This document shows positions 26,558 to 35,986 of a DNA stretch of 64,000 nt, one piece after another. The DNA is taken from NCBI GenBank assembly GCA_003994795.1, contig AP018270.1, forward strand, positions 62,001 through 126,000, in the 5' to 3' direction. This DNA is from Cylindrospermum sp. NIES-4074. Its GTDB lineage: Bacteria; Cyanobacteriota; Cyanobacteriia; Cyanobacteriales; Nostocaceae. Under the pieces are notes generated by a model. The model ran no database searches and had not been told where the DNA came from. It saw nothing but the letters and a program-made list of their open reading frames with translations. Made by a program: the position numbers and the translations under genes. How positions within the stretch are numbered: the first letter of the stretch is position 1; every line of letters begins with the position of its first letter.

Positions 26558-26755
26558 TTAGTGTGTACTAGCTAGCTGTTGAACTTTTTCTGCTTCCCCC
26601 TTCTCTGCCTTTTGCCGCCAGTCTTTTTTGTTCAATCCTAATCCCACATTCCTTAAAACATTGTCCCACGGTAACAGGCGAGCATTTTGAAACATTGTTC
26701 GCACGTTGCGATTACGCCCGCGCAATGATTTAGCGAAAACGAGCGTACCATTCAC
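26558..26755 (-). pseudogene. ssuB: Fragment of an SsuB-type sulfonate ABC ATPase
   Basis: The frame contains RNRNVRTMFQNARLLPWDNV and then LRNVGLGLNKKDWRQKA. This is the Q-loop region of SsuB (the MFQ-ARLLPW-V-NVGLGL signature). Walker A, ABC signature and Walker B are all absent and the flanking frames are closed. It is a relic showing that a complete sulfonate importer once stood here. Confidence 0.75.
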
Positions 26756-26921
26756 CTATAGAGCTTGCTGCCGAGATTGAGCTACGTATACTACCATCGA
26801 AGCGATCGCAATATCTATTCAGTAAACCCTGAGCCGATGCACGAACTTATGCTCAAAATCCATTTATGATTGAGGAAAAATAGAAGATGATAACTGTACC
26901 GTTTCTGTCGAGAAGTCACAA

Positions 26922-26951
26922 ACTACTGTTAATTTATCAATTAAATGTATT
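26922..26951. promoter_or_regulatory. 30-bp sulfur-island palindrome, site 4
   Basis: ACTACTGTTA at 26922-26931 and TAAATGTATT at 26942-26951, spacer ATTTATCAAT. It is 125 bp upstream of the fusion gene at 27077. Confidence 0.55.
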
Positions 26952-27076
26952 TAATGTCTGAAATCAAGGTGTTATAAGAATTTATAATAAATCAAGTCTG
27001 ATTTTTTTAGCTGGTTGGAAAAGCATTTAGTTCCAGTAAAGAGACAGCGTAACTATTGATTCTAGCTAAGACCGCC

Positions 27077-29389
27077 ATGAACCCTAGTTTTTTAACTGCC
27101 TATACTCCAACCACGATCGCTATTGTTGGCGGAGGTTTTAGTGGTTCTCTAGTTGCTACCCACCTATTGAAAACTGCCAGTCAACCCCTCACCATTAGGC
27201 TGATTGAGCGCAGCGATCAAATCGGTAGGGGAATCGCCTACAGCACAGATACCAACTGTCATTTGCTGAATGTATCAGCAGGTAACATGAGTGCATTTGC
27301 CCACGATCCAGGGCATTTGTTACGTTGGCTTCAGCACAACCGCGATGAGTTGGTAGCATTTTTTTCAGAAGAAGTCAATGCCAGTACCTTCATACCTCGT
27401 AAGGTCTATGGTTTATACATTCAATCGGTTTTAGCAGAAGCAGAAGCCACAGCACCGAGTGACGTGCGACTAGAACGCTTCACCGATGAAGTTGTAGGGG
27501 TACAGCCTGAAGAAAAAGGCGCAATGATTTCTCTGCGTAGTGGTCGCTGTTTTGCCGCAGACAGAGTTGTGTTGGCATTGGGGAACTCACCTTCTGCACC
27601 CCCCGCTATTCAAAACCCAAACAGTAATCATGAAAGTTATCTGCGGAATGCTTGGTCAGCCGATGCCTTAGCAGACCTTGATGCTGATGCACCTGTGTTG
27701 CTAATTGGTACGGGACTGACGATGGTGGATATGGTTTTATCTCTGAGCGATCGCCAGCATAGAGGTAAAATTTATGCTGTGTCCCGACGAGGATTATTTC
27801 CCCTCAAACATCAAGCGGCTCAACCTTATCCCTGCTTCTTGACGCTAGAAAATTCACCAAAAAGTGTACGTGGCTGGTTACGTCGGCTACGTGCCGAGGT
27901 GGAAATTGCTGCTACCCAAGGCTACGACTGGCGAGCAGTAATTGATTCTCTGCGTCCACTGAATCAAAAAATCTGGCAAAAACTACCAACCGAAGAACAG
28001 CAACGTTTCTTGCGTCATCTTACACCCTATTGGGATGTGCATCGTCACCGCATTGCCCCAAGGGTGGCGGATGTTGTCACCCAAATGCTGGATTCTGGTC
28101 AGCTCACCATCTCTGCCGGGCGGATTCGGGAATATCAAGCTTTGGCGGACGGTGTAGCTGTTACCGTCTGCCAGCGCAAAACCCAAACTAATAATATCTT
28201 GCACGTCCGCCGAGTGGTGAATTGTACAGGGGTAGCAGCAGATTATCGCCGATCGCCTCATCCTCTGATTACTAATTTGCGATCGCAGAAATTAATTCGC
28301 CCCAATGCCATCGGTTTAGGATTAGATACAGATACCCACGGTGCTTTATATGCAGCAGACGGTAATGTTTCGACGCTGCTTTATACCTTGGGAACTCCCC
28401 GCAAGGGTGACTTATGGGAAACTATCGCTGTACCAGAATTACGGGTACAGGCGCAGGAGTTATCTAAGGCGTTGTTGCAGTCGCTACCAGTGCGTGTGCG
28501 TCCTATTCCGACGATGCCTTTGTTAAACGAGCGCAGTGCAGAGATACCCCAGTCAAGTTTCCTATTTCGGCAATTTTTTGATCCTGCGACTAGTAGTTAT
28601 ACTTACTTAATTGGCGATAAGCAAACAGGAGATGCTGTTCTAGTTGATCCTGTATTAGAGCAAGTTGACCGCGATTTGGAATCATTGGATGAATTGGGAT
28701 TAAAGCTACGCTACTGTCTAGAAACTCACCTCCATGCCGATCACATCACAGGAGCAGGCAAACTTAGGCAACAAACAGGCGCTCAAGTGATCGTTCCCCA
28801 GAATACTGCTGTGACAAAAGCCGATCGCTCCCTTGTCGGTGGCGAAGTCCTAGAGGTGGGATCGGTAATCATCGAAACAATTTTCACACCAGGACACAGC
28901 GCCAGTCACATAGCATATTTGGTGAATAAAACCCATCTGTTAACTGGTGATGCCTTATTTATTCGTGGTTGTGGACGCACAGATTTTCAGGGAGGCGATC
29001 CTGGAACTTTATACGATGTGGTGACACAACGCTTATTCACCTTGCCAGATGATACCTTGGTATATCCTGCCCATGACTATAAAGGGCGCACAGTTTCTAC
29101 CATTGGCGAAGAAAAGCGGCTTAATCCCAGATTTAGCGTTCGCGGAGCGACTCGGAACGAGTATCGCAGCCGTAGTCAATTCATTACCATCATGAATAAT
29201 CTCAAATTGAGTTATCCCCAGAAGATGAATGCAACATTACCGGCGAATGAATACTGTGGTGATTTTATCCCCCAAGAAAGCTTAGACCCAGCTACGAGTT
29301 CGGCAACAGATGAAGAACAGAAACAAATAGAACTAACAGTCATGACTAATACAGAAATTTACAATGATTACTTTGCTATGTATATCTAG
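27077..29389 (+). CDS. FAD/NAD(P)-binding protein fused to a persulfide dioxygenase-like domain
   Basis: The N-terminal half (about residues 1-480) begins IAIVGGGFSGSLVATHLL and has a second site in VLLIGTGLTMVDMVLSLSD, an FAD/NAD(P)-binding fold. The C-terminal half (about 500-740) is a metallo-beta-lactamase fold: ETHLHADHITGAG gives HxHxDH, GHSASHI a further His, and LLTGDALFIRGCGRTDFQ and YPAHDYKG follow the ETHE1/persulfide dioxygenase pattern. That family oxidises glutathione persulfide to sulfite with iron and O2. An in-frame TTG at 27056 exists; ATG 27077 is preferred. A GC-rich repeat is inserted in frame near 29136 within the dioxygenase domain. Confidence 0.8.
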   Translation: MNPSFLTAYTPTTIAIVGGGFSGSLVATHLLKTASQPLTIRLIERSDQIGRGIAYSTDTNCHLLNVSAGNMSAFAHDPGHLLRWLQHNRDELVAFFSEEVNASTFIPRKVYGLYIQSVLAEAEATAPSDVRLERFTDEVVGVQPEEKGAMISLRSGRCFAADRVVLALGNSPSAPPAIQNPNSNHESYLRNAWSADALADLDADAPVLLIGTGLTMVDMVLSLSDRQHRGKIYAVSRRGLFPLKHQAAQPYPCFLTLENSPKSVRGWLRRLRAEVEIAATQGYDWRAVIDSLRPLNQKIWQKLPTEEQQRFLRHLTPYWDVHRHRIAPRVADVVTQMLDSGQLTISAGRIREYQALADGVAVTVCQRKTQTNNILHVRRVVNCTGVAADYRRSPHPLITNLRSQKLIRPNAIGLGLDTDTHGALYAADGNVSTLLYTLGTPRKGDLWETIAVPELRVQAQELSKALLQSLPVRVRPIPTMPLLNERSAEIPQSSFLFRQFFDPATSSYTYLIGDKQTGDAVLVDPVLEQVDRDLESLDELGLKLRYCLETHLHADHITGAGKLRQQTGAQVIVPQNTAVTKADRSLVGGEVLEVGSVIIETIFTPGHSASHIAYLVNKTHLLTGDALFIRGCGRTDFQGGDPGTLYDVVTQRLFTLPDDTLVYPAHDYKGRTVSTIGEEKRLNPRFSVRGATRNEYRSRSQFITIMNNLKLSYPQKMNATLPANEYCGDFIPQESLDPATSSATDEEQKQIELTVMTNTEIYNDYFAMYI
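29136..29171. repeat. Palindromic repeat inserted in frame in the dioxygenase domain
   Basis: AGCGTTCGCGGAGCGACTC and the following GGAACGAGTATCGC resemble the intergenic GCGTAGC-type repeats. They encode the extra peptide SVRGATRNEYRSR between LNPRF and QFITIMNNL, where family members have a short loop. Confidence 0.6.
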
Positions 29390-29402
29390 AGCAGAGTGAA
29401 AA

Positions 29403-30092
29403 TCAAAATTTTTCCACCCAGGGGCGCAATTCCACTTCCCAAGTCCAAGCATTGCGAGGTTGACGGAGAATGCTCAGGTAAGTTTGAGCGATCGCATCTG
29501 GATCAAGTAAACTATCTGGCCGGTCGTCTGGTTCTATCCGGGTAGCAGAACGAATTCCTCCATCAATCACGAAATGCGCCACATGGATATTCTGAGGAGC
29601 CAATTCACGGGCAATGCTTTGAGCCAAACCCCGTAAAGCGAATTTACCCATTGCAAACGGTGCAGACTGAGGATAACCCTTAACACTGGCGGAAGCACCT
29701 GTAAAAAAGATCGCTCCCCCACCCACAGCTAACTGACGTTTTGCCGCCGCTTGTGCTACTAAAAAGCCACCATAGGCAGTAATTTCTAGTGTTTTGGCAA
29801 CATCGGCTGGGTCAAGTTCCACAAATGAACCACGAACGCGCCAGCTAGGATTATACACAACCAATGTTGGTACTCCTAGTTTTTGTTCGACATCTGTAAA
29901 GAGTTGTTCAACTTCATCTAGTTGAGAAGCATCAGCAGTAAAACTGACGGCTCCGATTTCATCAGATAATGCTTTGAGCTTATCAATTTGCCTTGCTGCT
30001 AAAGCAATAGTAAAGCCTTCTTTTGCCAATAAACGGGCTAGTGAGGCACTGAGTCCACTACCAGCCCCAACAATCAATGCAATATTTGCCAT
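29403..30092 (-). CDS. Short-chain dehydrogenase/reductase
   Basis: A 229-residue SDR. The cofactor site is ALIVGAGSGLSASLARLL. The usual Tyr-x-x-x-Lys of the active site is replaced: the segment reads GYPQSAPFAMGKFALRGLAQ, so a Lys is present but the Tyr position is unclear. Loss or shift of the catalytic Tyr would place it among atypical SDRs. It has no Cys and one internal Met, and is divergent from the nitroreductase gene with a sulfur-island palindrome between them. Confidence 0.78.
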   Translation of the reverse strand: MANIALIVGAGSGLSASLARLLAKEGFTIALAARQIDKLKALSDEIGAVSFTADASQLDEVEQLFTDVEQKLGVPTLVVYNPSWRVRGSFVELDPADVAKTLEITAYGGFLVAQAAAKRQLAVGGGAIFFTGASASVKGYPQSAPFAMGKFALRGLAQSIARELAPQNIHVAHFVIDGGIRSATRIEPDDRPDSLLDPDAIAQTYLSILRQPRNAWTWEVELRPWVEKF

Positions 30093-30168
30093 ACCTTTGA
30101 TTTTTTCCTCATAATTTCATACAAACTCTCACTCTATAAAGTGATTAGCAACTTGTGATACACTATAA

Positions 30169-30198
30169 ACTACAGTAACTCTATCGACAAACAGTATT
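30169..30198. promoter_or_regulatory. 30-bp sulfur-island palindrome, site 5
   Basis: ACTACAGTAA at 30169-30178 and AAACAGTATT at 30189-30198, spacer CTCTATCGAC. It lies in the divergent gap, 76 bp from the SDR start and 92 bp from the nitroreductase start, so it could control both. Confidence 0.6.
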
Positions 30199-30290
30199 TT
30201 GTGGTTCATGCACAGTATCATGGAAATTCAATCCAGATCAAGTCTGCTTGGACTCCAAAAATAGAGTAATTACCAAGAAAATCCATTAAT

Positions 30291-30896
30291 ATGACTGAAA
30301 AACTTGCACAAACAGAATACCCTGTTCATGACTTCATTCGTAGTCGGTGGAGTCCTAGAGCCTTTGCTGACCGTCCCGTTGAACAGGATAAGTTGCTTTC
30401 TCTGTTAGAAGCGGCTCGTTGGGCCCCTTCTTCTTACAACTATCAGCCTTGGAGCTTTATTGTTGCGACCAAAGAAAACTCGACGGAATATGATCGTTTA
30501 CTTAGTACTTTGGTTGAGTTCAATCAAGGCTGGGCCAAGAATGCTCCTGTATTGATAATTGCTGTTGCTCAAACCCTCACTGATGATGGAAAAACCAACC
30601 GACACGCATTTCATGATGTCGGATTAGCAATTGAAAACTTGGTATTTCAAGCAACTGCGTTGGGTTTATATGTGCATCAAATAGCAGGGTTTAATGTAGA
30701 TATTGCGAGAAAAGAATATCAGATTCCCGACGGCTATGAACCTGCAACTGCACTTACCGTCGGTTATATAGGTGATCCCCAGAATTTGAATGACGGGTTA
30801 CGAGAACGGGAACTAGCACCCCGTGTTCGCAAATCGTTAAAAGAATTTGTCTTTACGGGAAAGTGGGGTGAGACTTCATCTTTACTCTGGAAGTAG
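30291..30896 (+). CDS. Nitroreductase-family FMN oxidoreductase
   Basis: A 201-residue nitroreductase. FIRSRWSPRAFADRP and LLEAARWAPSSYNYQPW are the FMN-binding start of the family, and HDVGLAIENLVFQATALGLY is the dimer/FMN helix. The family reduces nitro compounds, quinones or flavins with NAD(P)H. In this island it could supply reduced flavin to the SsuD- and SfnG-like monooxygenases, for which no other reductase is visible; that is inference. It has no Cys and no Met after the start. Confidence 0.85.
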   Translation: MTEKLAQTEYPVHDFIRSRWSPRAFADRPVEQDKLLSLLEAARWAPSSYNYQPWSFIVATKENSTEYDRLLSTLVEFNQGWAKNAPVLIIAVAQTLTDDGKTNRHAFHDVGLAIENLVFQATALGLYVHQIAGFNVDIARKEYQIPDGYEPATALTVGYIGDPQNLNDGLRERELAPRVRKSLKEFVFTGKWGETSSLLWK

Positions 30897-31016
30897 TAAG
30901 GAAAACTGTTAACTGCTGTTGGACTAATTGCATCAAAAGAGCTTGCTTGTGATTGAACCATCTGCTACCTCATATATAGTTTTTTATCTGATCTAATATT
31001 TGTGTATCTAATATAT

Positions 31017-31046
31017 AATACGGTAATCCCATTGATATAGCGTATT
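31017..31046. promoter_or_regulatory. 30-bp sulfur-island palindrome, site 6 (no gene in front)
   Basis: AATACGGTAA at 31017-31026 and ATAGCGTATT at 31037-31046, spacer TCCCATTGAT. It lies between two convergent genes and right next to a MITE-like element. It may be the leftover promoter of a lost gene. Confidence 0.5.
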
Positions 31047-31066
31047 TTGCAAGCACAGTTCTTAGT

Positions 31067-31245
31067 GGGACTTAGACAAAAAACACCGATAAAATAGCCT
31101 CAAACGTATATTCCAAGAGACTTTGACATCATTTTAATTAGTTTGTTGGTATATCTGGGTTTCAAGGGTTTTTAGGCATTTGGTGTATTTACCTTACCCC
31201 GCAAGGGTTTGAGGCTTATTTCTTCCTCAAAAATGTTTAAGTCCC
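31067..31245. mobile_element. MITE-like element, 179 bp
   Basis: Left end GGGACTTAGACAAAAA (31067-31082) and right end AAAAATGTTTAAGTCCC (31229-31245) are imperfect inverted repeats. Inside, AGCCTCAAAC and GTTTGAGGCT form a second inverted repeat, so the unit can fold into a long hairpin. It has no coding content. A copy of the left end is at 20013. Confidence 0.55.
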
Positions 31246-31258
31246 GTTAGGGAAAGTT

Positions 31259-32131
31259 TCAACCCTCTACCTGTTTTATCTCTACACCCGTTCCTTGGTC
31301 GAGTTCTATGAACTTTGGCCCGGCGATCAGAACTACAATCATCATTAAAATACTCGTCACCATGATGATGCTCACGACGCTGGGATCTTCAAAATTACTT
31401 GTAGCTACTAATAATGCTGCGGCAAAATTACGTTGAGCTGTTCCTACTCCTAGCACTCGTTGGGTATCGATACCAGGGCCGCCCAAAAGATAACCGACGC
31501 TAAAGGAGAAGACTATGAAAACAGCACAAACTAAAATTGCACCCGTTTGTAATAAGCCAATGATGTCGTTAGTGTGAACTATCAGCCTGACTACTAAACC
31601 TAAAAGCAATCCAGCATTAGATAGTTTGAACAAAATCGGCTGGATAATGGGAGCGATCGCACTCAATTTTGCTTTGATGAATAACCCAATGATCAATGGG
31701 CTAACCATCATTAACAATAAGGGTTTGGCAATGTCCCAGGAGTTAATTTGCACACCTTCCACCACTAAGGGCAGTACAATCGGCATATAAAAAATTGTGC
31801 CCAGCATTAGCAACATCATTAATCCCACCGAGAAAGCTATATTGCCTTTGACTATGTGGGCAAGTTTAGGTAATGCTGGAGGCCCTGATGCTACTGCCAT
31901 GATCAGTAAGCCATCTCTTAGTGGTTCACTTAAATGTACTACTTGTAGTAACAAATATACAAAAAGCGGCACTAGCACAAAATTTGTCAGCAGTGATGAG
32001 ATAACTAAGCGAGGGTTGCGAAGTGGTTCCCAAATCTGTTGTACGGTGAGACTTAACCCTGCACCCAGCATGGTAAACACAATAAATGTGAAAAGTGCGA
32101 GTTTATCGATTAATGACAAGATTTCATTCAT
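31259..32131 (-). CDS. Bile acid:sodium symporter (BASS) family transporter
   Basis: A membrane protein of about 290 residues with nine to ten hydrophobic segments. Features of the BASS/ACR3-like fold are MAVASGPPALPKLAHIVKGN and VLGVGTAQRNFAAALLVATS, the crossover helices that bind substrate. I use the ATG at 32131 (MNEILSLIDK); the longer frame to 32218 runs through low-complexity repeat sequence and is not credible. Family members import organic acids with sodium. It lies after the large arylsulfatase gene on the same strand, so it may carry a sulfated or sulfonated organic anion. Confidence 0.82.
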   Translation of the reverse strand: MNEILSLIDKLALFTFIVFTMLGAGLSLTVQQIWEPLRNPRLVISSLLTNFVLVPLFVYLLLQVVHLSEPLRDGLLIMAVASGPPALPKLAHIVKGNIAFSVGLMMLLMLGTIFYMPIVLPLVVEGVQINSWDIAKPLLLMMVSPLIIGLFIKAKLSAIAPIIQPILFKLSNAGLLLGLVVRLIVHTNDIIGLLQTGAILVCAVFIVFSFSVGYLLGGPGIDTQRVLGVGTAQRNFAAALLVATSNFEDPSVVSIIMVTSILMMIVVLIAGPKFIELDQGTGVEIKQVEG

Positions 32132-32240
32132 GATTTTTTTCTCATGCAGAGACGCAAAGGCGCGGAGGGGCAGAGGAGCGGGGAGATGAGGGAGATGAGG
32201 GGACAAGGAGATAAACAAAACTCTTAACTCTTAACTCCTC

Positions 32241-32278
32241 ACTCAGCACTCAGCACTCAGCACTCAGCACTCAGCACT
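32241..32278. repeat. Heptamer short tandem repeat
   Basis: CAGCACT is repeated five times in tandem between the arylsulfatase and BASS genes, within the AACTCCTCACTCAG-type filler common in heterocystous cyanobacteria. It is an STRR-type repeat without visible function. Confidence 0.75.
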
Positions 32279-32303
32279 CCTAACGCCCAATGCCCAATCC
32301 CTA

Positions 32304-34706
32304 TTACTTCAATTCCAGGGTGACTTGTTGTAAGTTGCCGGTGAATGCAAAGGGTGTTTGGTAAGTATCTACCGCAGGTGTGCCAGTATCTTGACCAACA
32401 TCAAAGGTTTCATCTAAACCAAATCGGTAGCCTACGGTTTTATCAATGCGACCTTCGGCAACCTGTTGATCGTTGATCGAAAGCTTACCAGTACCGCCTG
32501 CTCCCGGAGCGCCACCGTCATAAGTAAAGTCAAATTTAATTTGGGATTTGCCGATCGCAATTGGTTGAGAAGATTGAATGATTGTGCGATCGCTATTGAA
32601 CAAGTTGTAAGCAAAGGTGGGTTTACCTTCTTGCAAGAAGAAACTCCAACCCGCAAAACGTCCGCCTTGGGTGACTAAAACGCCTTCAGTACCATCTTTG
32701 GCAGCATCCACATCGGCAGTGATGCTAAAGGAGCGATTCTTAATATTGGGAGCGCTACCTTCGGGAATCCCTGCAACAGATGTGTAATAAGTAAAGCTAT
32801 TGCGTCCTGTGATTAGGTTGGAACGAATTTTGACATCAAACCGTTGAAGTAAGCGATCGTCCAAGGGCAGAACTTTGTATTTCTTTGCTTCCTTGAGAAA
32901 TAGATTTTGTAGTTGCGCTAACTTGTCAGGGTTCTGCTTGGCTAAATCGTTGGCTTCACTGAAGTCTTTGGTAATATCGTATAGTTCCCAATTATCTTCA
33001 TCGAAGGTGGTTTTGGAGACACGCTCCCAAGGTAAGCGTCCATGACGGGCGGCTGCTACCCAACCTTGATCGTAAATGCCACGATTGCCAAACATTTCAA
33101 AATACTGGGTTTTGTGATGAGATGGTACAGCAGGATCATCAAAGCTATAAACAAGGCTAGTACCTTCGATGGGTTGTTGTTTTACACCGTTGACTACCTC
33201 TGGTTCTTCAATCCCCACAGCTTCCAGAATTGTAGGATAAATATCAATTACATGATGGAATTGGCTTCGCAGTCCACCACGATCTTTGATGCGTTGGCGA
33301 AGCCCGCCGGAGGCATCGCCCCAAGCCACAACTAAACCATTGCGGGTTCCACCGAAGTGAGAAGCAATTTGTTTTGTCCATTGGAAGGGGCTATCCACTG
33401 CCCAAGCCCAAGCTGCATGAAAATGATTGAAGGTTTTTGGCCCACCTAAATCATCAAAAGCCGCGAGAACTTCTTGAGGACTTTCTGCTACGCCATTAAA
33501 GACTTTTAATTCATTAACACTACCTGTTAAGCCGCCTTCAGCACTCGCACCATTATCGCCGGCGATGAAAAAGACTAAGGTGTTATCCAATTCACCCAAT
33601 TGATCAATCGCATCAATGACTCTACCAATTTGTGCATCGGTATGGCTGAGGAAACCTGCAAATACTTCCGCCTGACGCGCATAAACTTTCTGCTCGGTGG
33701 GAGTAAGGGAATCCCAAGCCGGGAGTTCCGCCGGGCGAGGAGTCAGCTTAGTATCGGCGGGAATTACACCCAAGGCTAGTTGACGAGCAAAGATGTCTTC
33801 GCGTAATTTATCCCAACCTCGATCGAATTTACCCTTGTACTTGTCGATCCATTCCTTGGGCGCATGGTGTGGGGCATGGGTTGCGCCAGTGGCAAAGTAG
33901 GTAAAGAAGGGTTTATCTGGAGCGATCGCTTGTTGGGTGCGAATCCACTTAATTGCATGGTCTGCTAGATCGGGGGTAAGGTGATAATCAGGGCGATTTG
34001 GTTTCTGAATATGTTGGGTATTTTCCACCAAAGCTGGACTCCATTGATTGGTATCACCGCCCAGAAATCCATAGAAGTACTCAAAACCTAAACCTGTCGG
34101 CCAGCGATCGAATGGGCCTGCTGCACTGGTTTCATAGTCTGGGGTATTGTGCCATTTGCCAAAGGCCGCTGTGTTATATCCATAATCTCGCAATACTTCA
34201 GCGATCGTTGCCGCACTTCTAGGTAAAATCGCTGTATAACCTGGATAGCCTGTGGCTAACTCCTCAACCACACCTGTATTCACAGAATGGTGATTGCGTC
34301 CCGTGAGCAATGCCGCTCTGGTAGGAGAGCAGAGTGCTGTAGTGTGGAATTGGTTATAACGCAATCCCCTTTCTGCTAGACGGTCTAAATTAGGCGTATC
34401 GATCAGACCGCCAAAGGTGCTGGGTTGTCCAAAACCGACATCATCAAGCAACACCAGCAAAATGTTTGGTGCATTTTCTGGAGCCTTAATTGGTTTGGGG
34501 AAGTCTGGTTCGGATTCTTTGTAAGTCAGGCCAATTTTGCCTTTAAAAGATGGTTGGGGTAATGGCAATTTGTCGCCATAGTCCGCCCAAGCAGGTAGAG
34601 GTAAGAGACTAGAAAATATTAGCGTTAGGGCTGTCAAAAAGGCGATAGCTTGAGAAGTTAACTTGAGAGATGCATACAAAGAATCTCTCTTGTGAGGATC
34701 AGTCAT
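32304..34706 (-). CDS. Large exported arylsulfatase
   Basis: 800 residues with an N-terminal signal segment ([19 protein letters not shown]). The sulfatase domain begins [20 protein letters not shown]. Cys126 in [16 protein letters not shown] is the formylglycine precursor; [22 protein letters not shown] and [12 protein letters not shown] supply the other active-site residues. A C-terminal beta-rich domain follows. It hydrolyses sulfate esters in the periplasm or outside. Cys126 is its only Cys and there is only one internal Met. A 29-nt repeat inserted in frame at 33291-33319 adds [10 protein letters not shown]. The activating enzyme is encoded next to it. Confidence 0.9.
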   Translation of the reverse strand: MTDPHKRDSLYASLKLTSQAIAFLTALTLIFSSLLPLPAWADYGDKLPLPQPSFKGKIGLTYKESEPDFPKPIKAPENAPNILLVLLDDVGFGQPSTFGGLIDTPNLDRLAERGLRYNQFHTTALCSPTRAALLTGRNHHSVNTGVVEELATGYPGYTAILPRSAATIAEVLRDYGYNTAAFGKWHNTPDYETSAAGPFDRWPTGLGFEYFYGFLGGDTNQWSPALVENTQHIQKPNRPDYHLTPDLADHAIKWIRTQQAIAPDKPFFTYFATGATHAPHHAPKEWIDKYKGKFDRGWDKLREDIFARQLALGVIPADTKLTPRPAELPAWDSLTPTEQKVYARQAEVFAGFLSHTDAQIGRVIDAIDQLGELDNTLVFFIAGDNGASAEGGLTGSVNELKVFNGVAESPQEVLAAFDDLGGPKTFNHFHAAWAWAVDSPFQWTKQIASHFGGTRNGLVVAWGDASGGLRQRIKDRGGLRSQFHHVIDIYPTILEAVGIEEPEVVNGVKQQPIEGTSLVYSFDDPAVPSHHKTQYFEMFGNRGIYDQGWVAAARHGRLPWERVSKTTFDEDNWELYDITKDFSEANDLAKQNPDKLAQLQNLFLKEAKKYKVLPLDDRLLQRFDVKIRSNLITGRNSFTYYTSVAGIPEGSAPNIKNRSFSITADVDAAKDGTEGVLVTQGGRFAGWSFFLQEGKPTFAYNLFNSDRTIIQSSQPIAIGKSQIKFDFTYDGGAPGAGGTGKLSINDQQVAEGRIDKTVGYRFGLDETFDVGQDTGTPAVDTYQTPFAFTGNLQQVTLELK
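33291..33319. repeat. 29-nt palindromic repeat inserted in frame in the arylsulfatase gene
   Basis: The unit begins GCGTTGGCGAAGCCC and ends CCGGAGGCATCGC. It encodes, on the minus strand, most of the extra peptide [10 protein letters not shown] between LVVAW and [14 protein letters not shown] related 29-nt unit is in the neighbouring formylglycine-generating enzyme gene. Confidence 0.65.
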
Positions 34707-34765
34707 ACAATTTTGGATTTTGGATTTATGAAAAAAGTGAAGGTTTAAAACCGTACTGCGTCCCG

Positions 34766-34880
34766 CTACGCTAACGCCCCTTGTGGGTGGCTTGATTCAA
34801 TTGCGAATTGCGTACAGCCCTTTGGGCATGAAAACAGCGTAGCGGGGCGTTCGCTTTTAGCGTCTCCAAGAGTTGCCCAT
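34766..34880. repeat. Palindromic repeat forming the C-terminal tail of the FGE gene
   Basis: GTCCCGCTACGCTAACGCC just after the stop, and GCGTAGCGGGGCGTTCGC and GAATTGCGAATTG blocks inside, are GC-rich palindromic repeats like those between genes. The reading frame continues through them, replacing the natural C-terminus. Confidence 0.5.
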
Positions 34881-35986
34881 TGCGAATTGCGAATTGGTTT
34901 CATAGGTAGTGTGCTGGAAGGCAAATTTTTAACTAGCCGAAACCCGATATGAGTAGTTCCCGTATCGGGTGATTCTGACTCCCGCGCCGCCGGACGAAAG
35001 CGGCTACAGTAATTGGGAGCGCAAAGATACGATCCCCCCTTGATTACGTGTAGTTCTGATTCATCGGGCTTTTTGGGATCAAAGCTTTGATTTAAGGCAA
35101 TAGGATTAATTTGACCGGATTTGCGTAGGCGTAGCCCGCCGTAGGCATCGCGTCCGATTTGAAAGAAATCAGTAGTCCATTCCCACACATTGCCGGTCAT
35201 GTCATAGAGTCCATAACCATTAGGTGCAAAAGAACCGACGGGAGCAATGCCCAAGTGACCATCGGCTTTGGTGTTGAAAAAGGGAAAAATTCCTTGCCAA
35301 GTGTTGGCTCTATGTTCAGAATATTCATTGCCCCAAGTGTATGTTGCACCATCCAAGCCACCACGGGCGGCGTATTCCCATTGGGCTTCGGTGGGTAGGG
35401 ATTTTCCTAACCATTTGGCATAGGCTAGAGCATCTTCGTAAGCTATGTGAACAACTGGATAGTTGGATTTGCTAGCGATAGCACTGTCTGGCCCAAAGGG
35501 ATGTTGCCAATTCGCGCCAGTAGTCCAATGCCACCAACTCAGAAAGGAAACTTGCTTAACGCCTGGTTTTGCCATCTCAAACACTAAGGAACCCGGTAAT
35601 CGCTGCTCATCGGGTAAATCGGGAAACTGTTCTTGAGATAAGGGACGCTCTGCAACTGTCACATATCCTGTAGCTTTGACAAATTCACTAAATTGTGCAT
35701 TTGTTACCTCATATTTATCAATACAGAAGTCAGTCACCGTTACATTTCCAGGCGATCGCTCTTCCACAAAACTGGAATTATCAGACCCCATTTTGAACGT
35801 TCCTCCTGAAATCATCGCCATCCCTTGGGGACAGGGATTGACTATGGCTGCCAATGCGGTTGTATTGATGAATAAGAGTGCGATCGCTATTCCCTGAATA
35901 AATATTAGTGTGAGGAAATAATGTTTTTTCCCATTTTTAATATTCTCGATTTTGCTACTTCTAATTGAATGCCTGTAGTTCATCAA
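34766..35986 (-). CDS. Formylglycine-generating enzyme (sulfatase-modifying factor), exported
   Basis: A SUMF1/FGE-sulfatase domain protein of 406 residues. [11 protein letters not shown], then [52 protein letters not shown] and [19 protein letters not shown] are in family order. The two Cys of CAPNYC fit the copper-binding catalytic pair. It oxidises the sulfatase Cys to formylglycine. A hydrophobic N-terminal segment ([20 protein letters not shown]) suggests export, matching the exported sulfatase. The last 55 or so residues after HIGFRLVKN derive from a palindromic repeat, and a 29-nt repeat at 35123 adds DAYGGLRLR inside. Both insertions are in frame. Confidence 0.9.
   Translation of the reverse strand: MMNYRHSIRSSKIENIKNGKKHYFLTLIFIQGIAIALLFINTTALAAIVNPCPQGMAMISGGTFKMGSDNSSFVEERSPGNVTVTDFCIDKYEVTNAQFSEFVKATGYVTVAERPLSQEQFPDLPDEQRLPGSLVFEMAKPGVKQVSFLSWWHWTTGANWQHPFGPDSAIASKSNYPVVHIAYEDALAYAKWLGKSLPTEAQWEYAARGGLDGATYTWGNEYSEHRANTWQGIFPFFNTKADGHLGIAPVGSFAPNGYGLYDMTGNVWEWTTDFFQIGRDAYGGLRLRKSGQINPIALNQSFDPKKPDESELHVIKGGSYLCAPNYCSRFRPAARESESPDTGTTHIGFRLVKNLPSSTLPMKPIRNSQWATLGDAKSERPATLFSCPKGCTQFAIESSHPQGALA
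35123..35151. repeat. 29-nt palindromic repeat inserted in frame in the FGE gene
   Basis: The unit begins GCGTAGGCGTAGCCC and ends GCCGTAGGCATCGC. On the minus strand it encodes DAYGGLRLR. It is related to the unit at 33291-33319, giving the shared peptide pattern DA-x-GGLR-x-R in two neighbouring proteins. Confidence 0.6.

Noticed and set aside
32221-32290. Tandem CAGCACT repeats as a CRISPR-like array
   Set aside because: The repeats are seven bases and contiguous, without spacers; this is a short tandem repeat.
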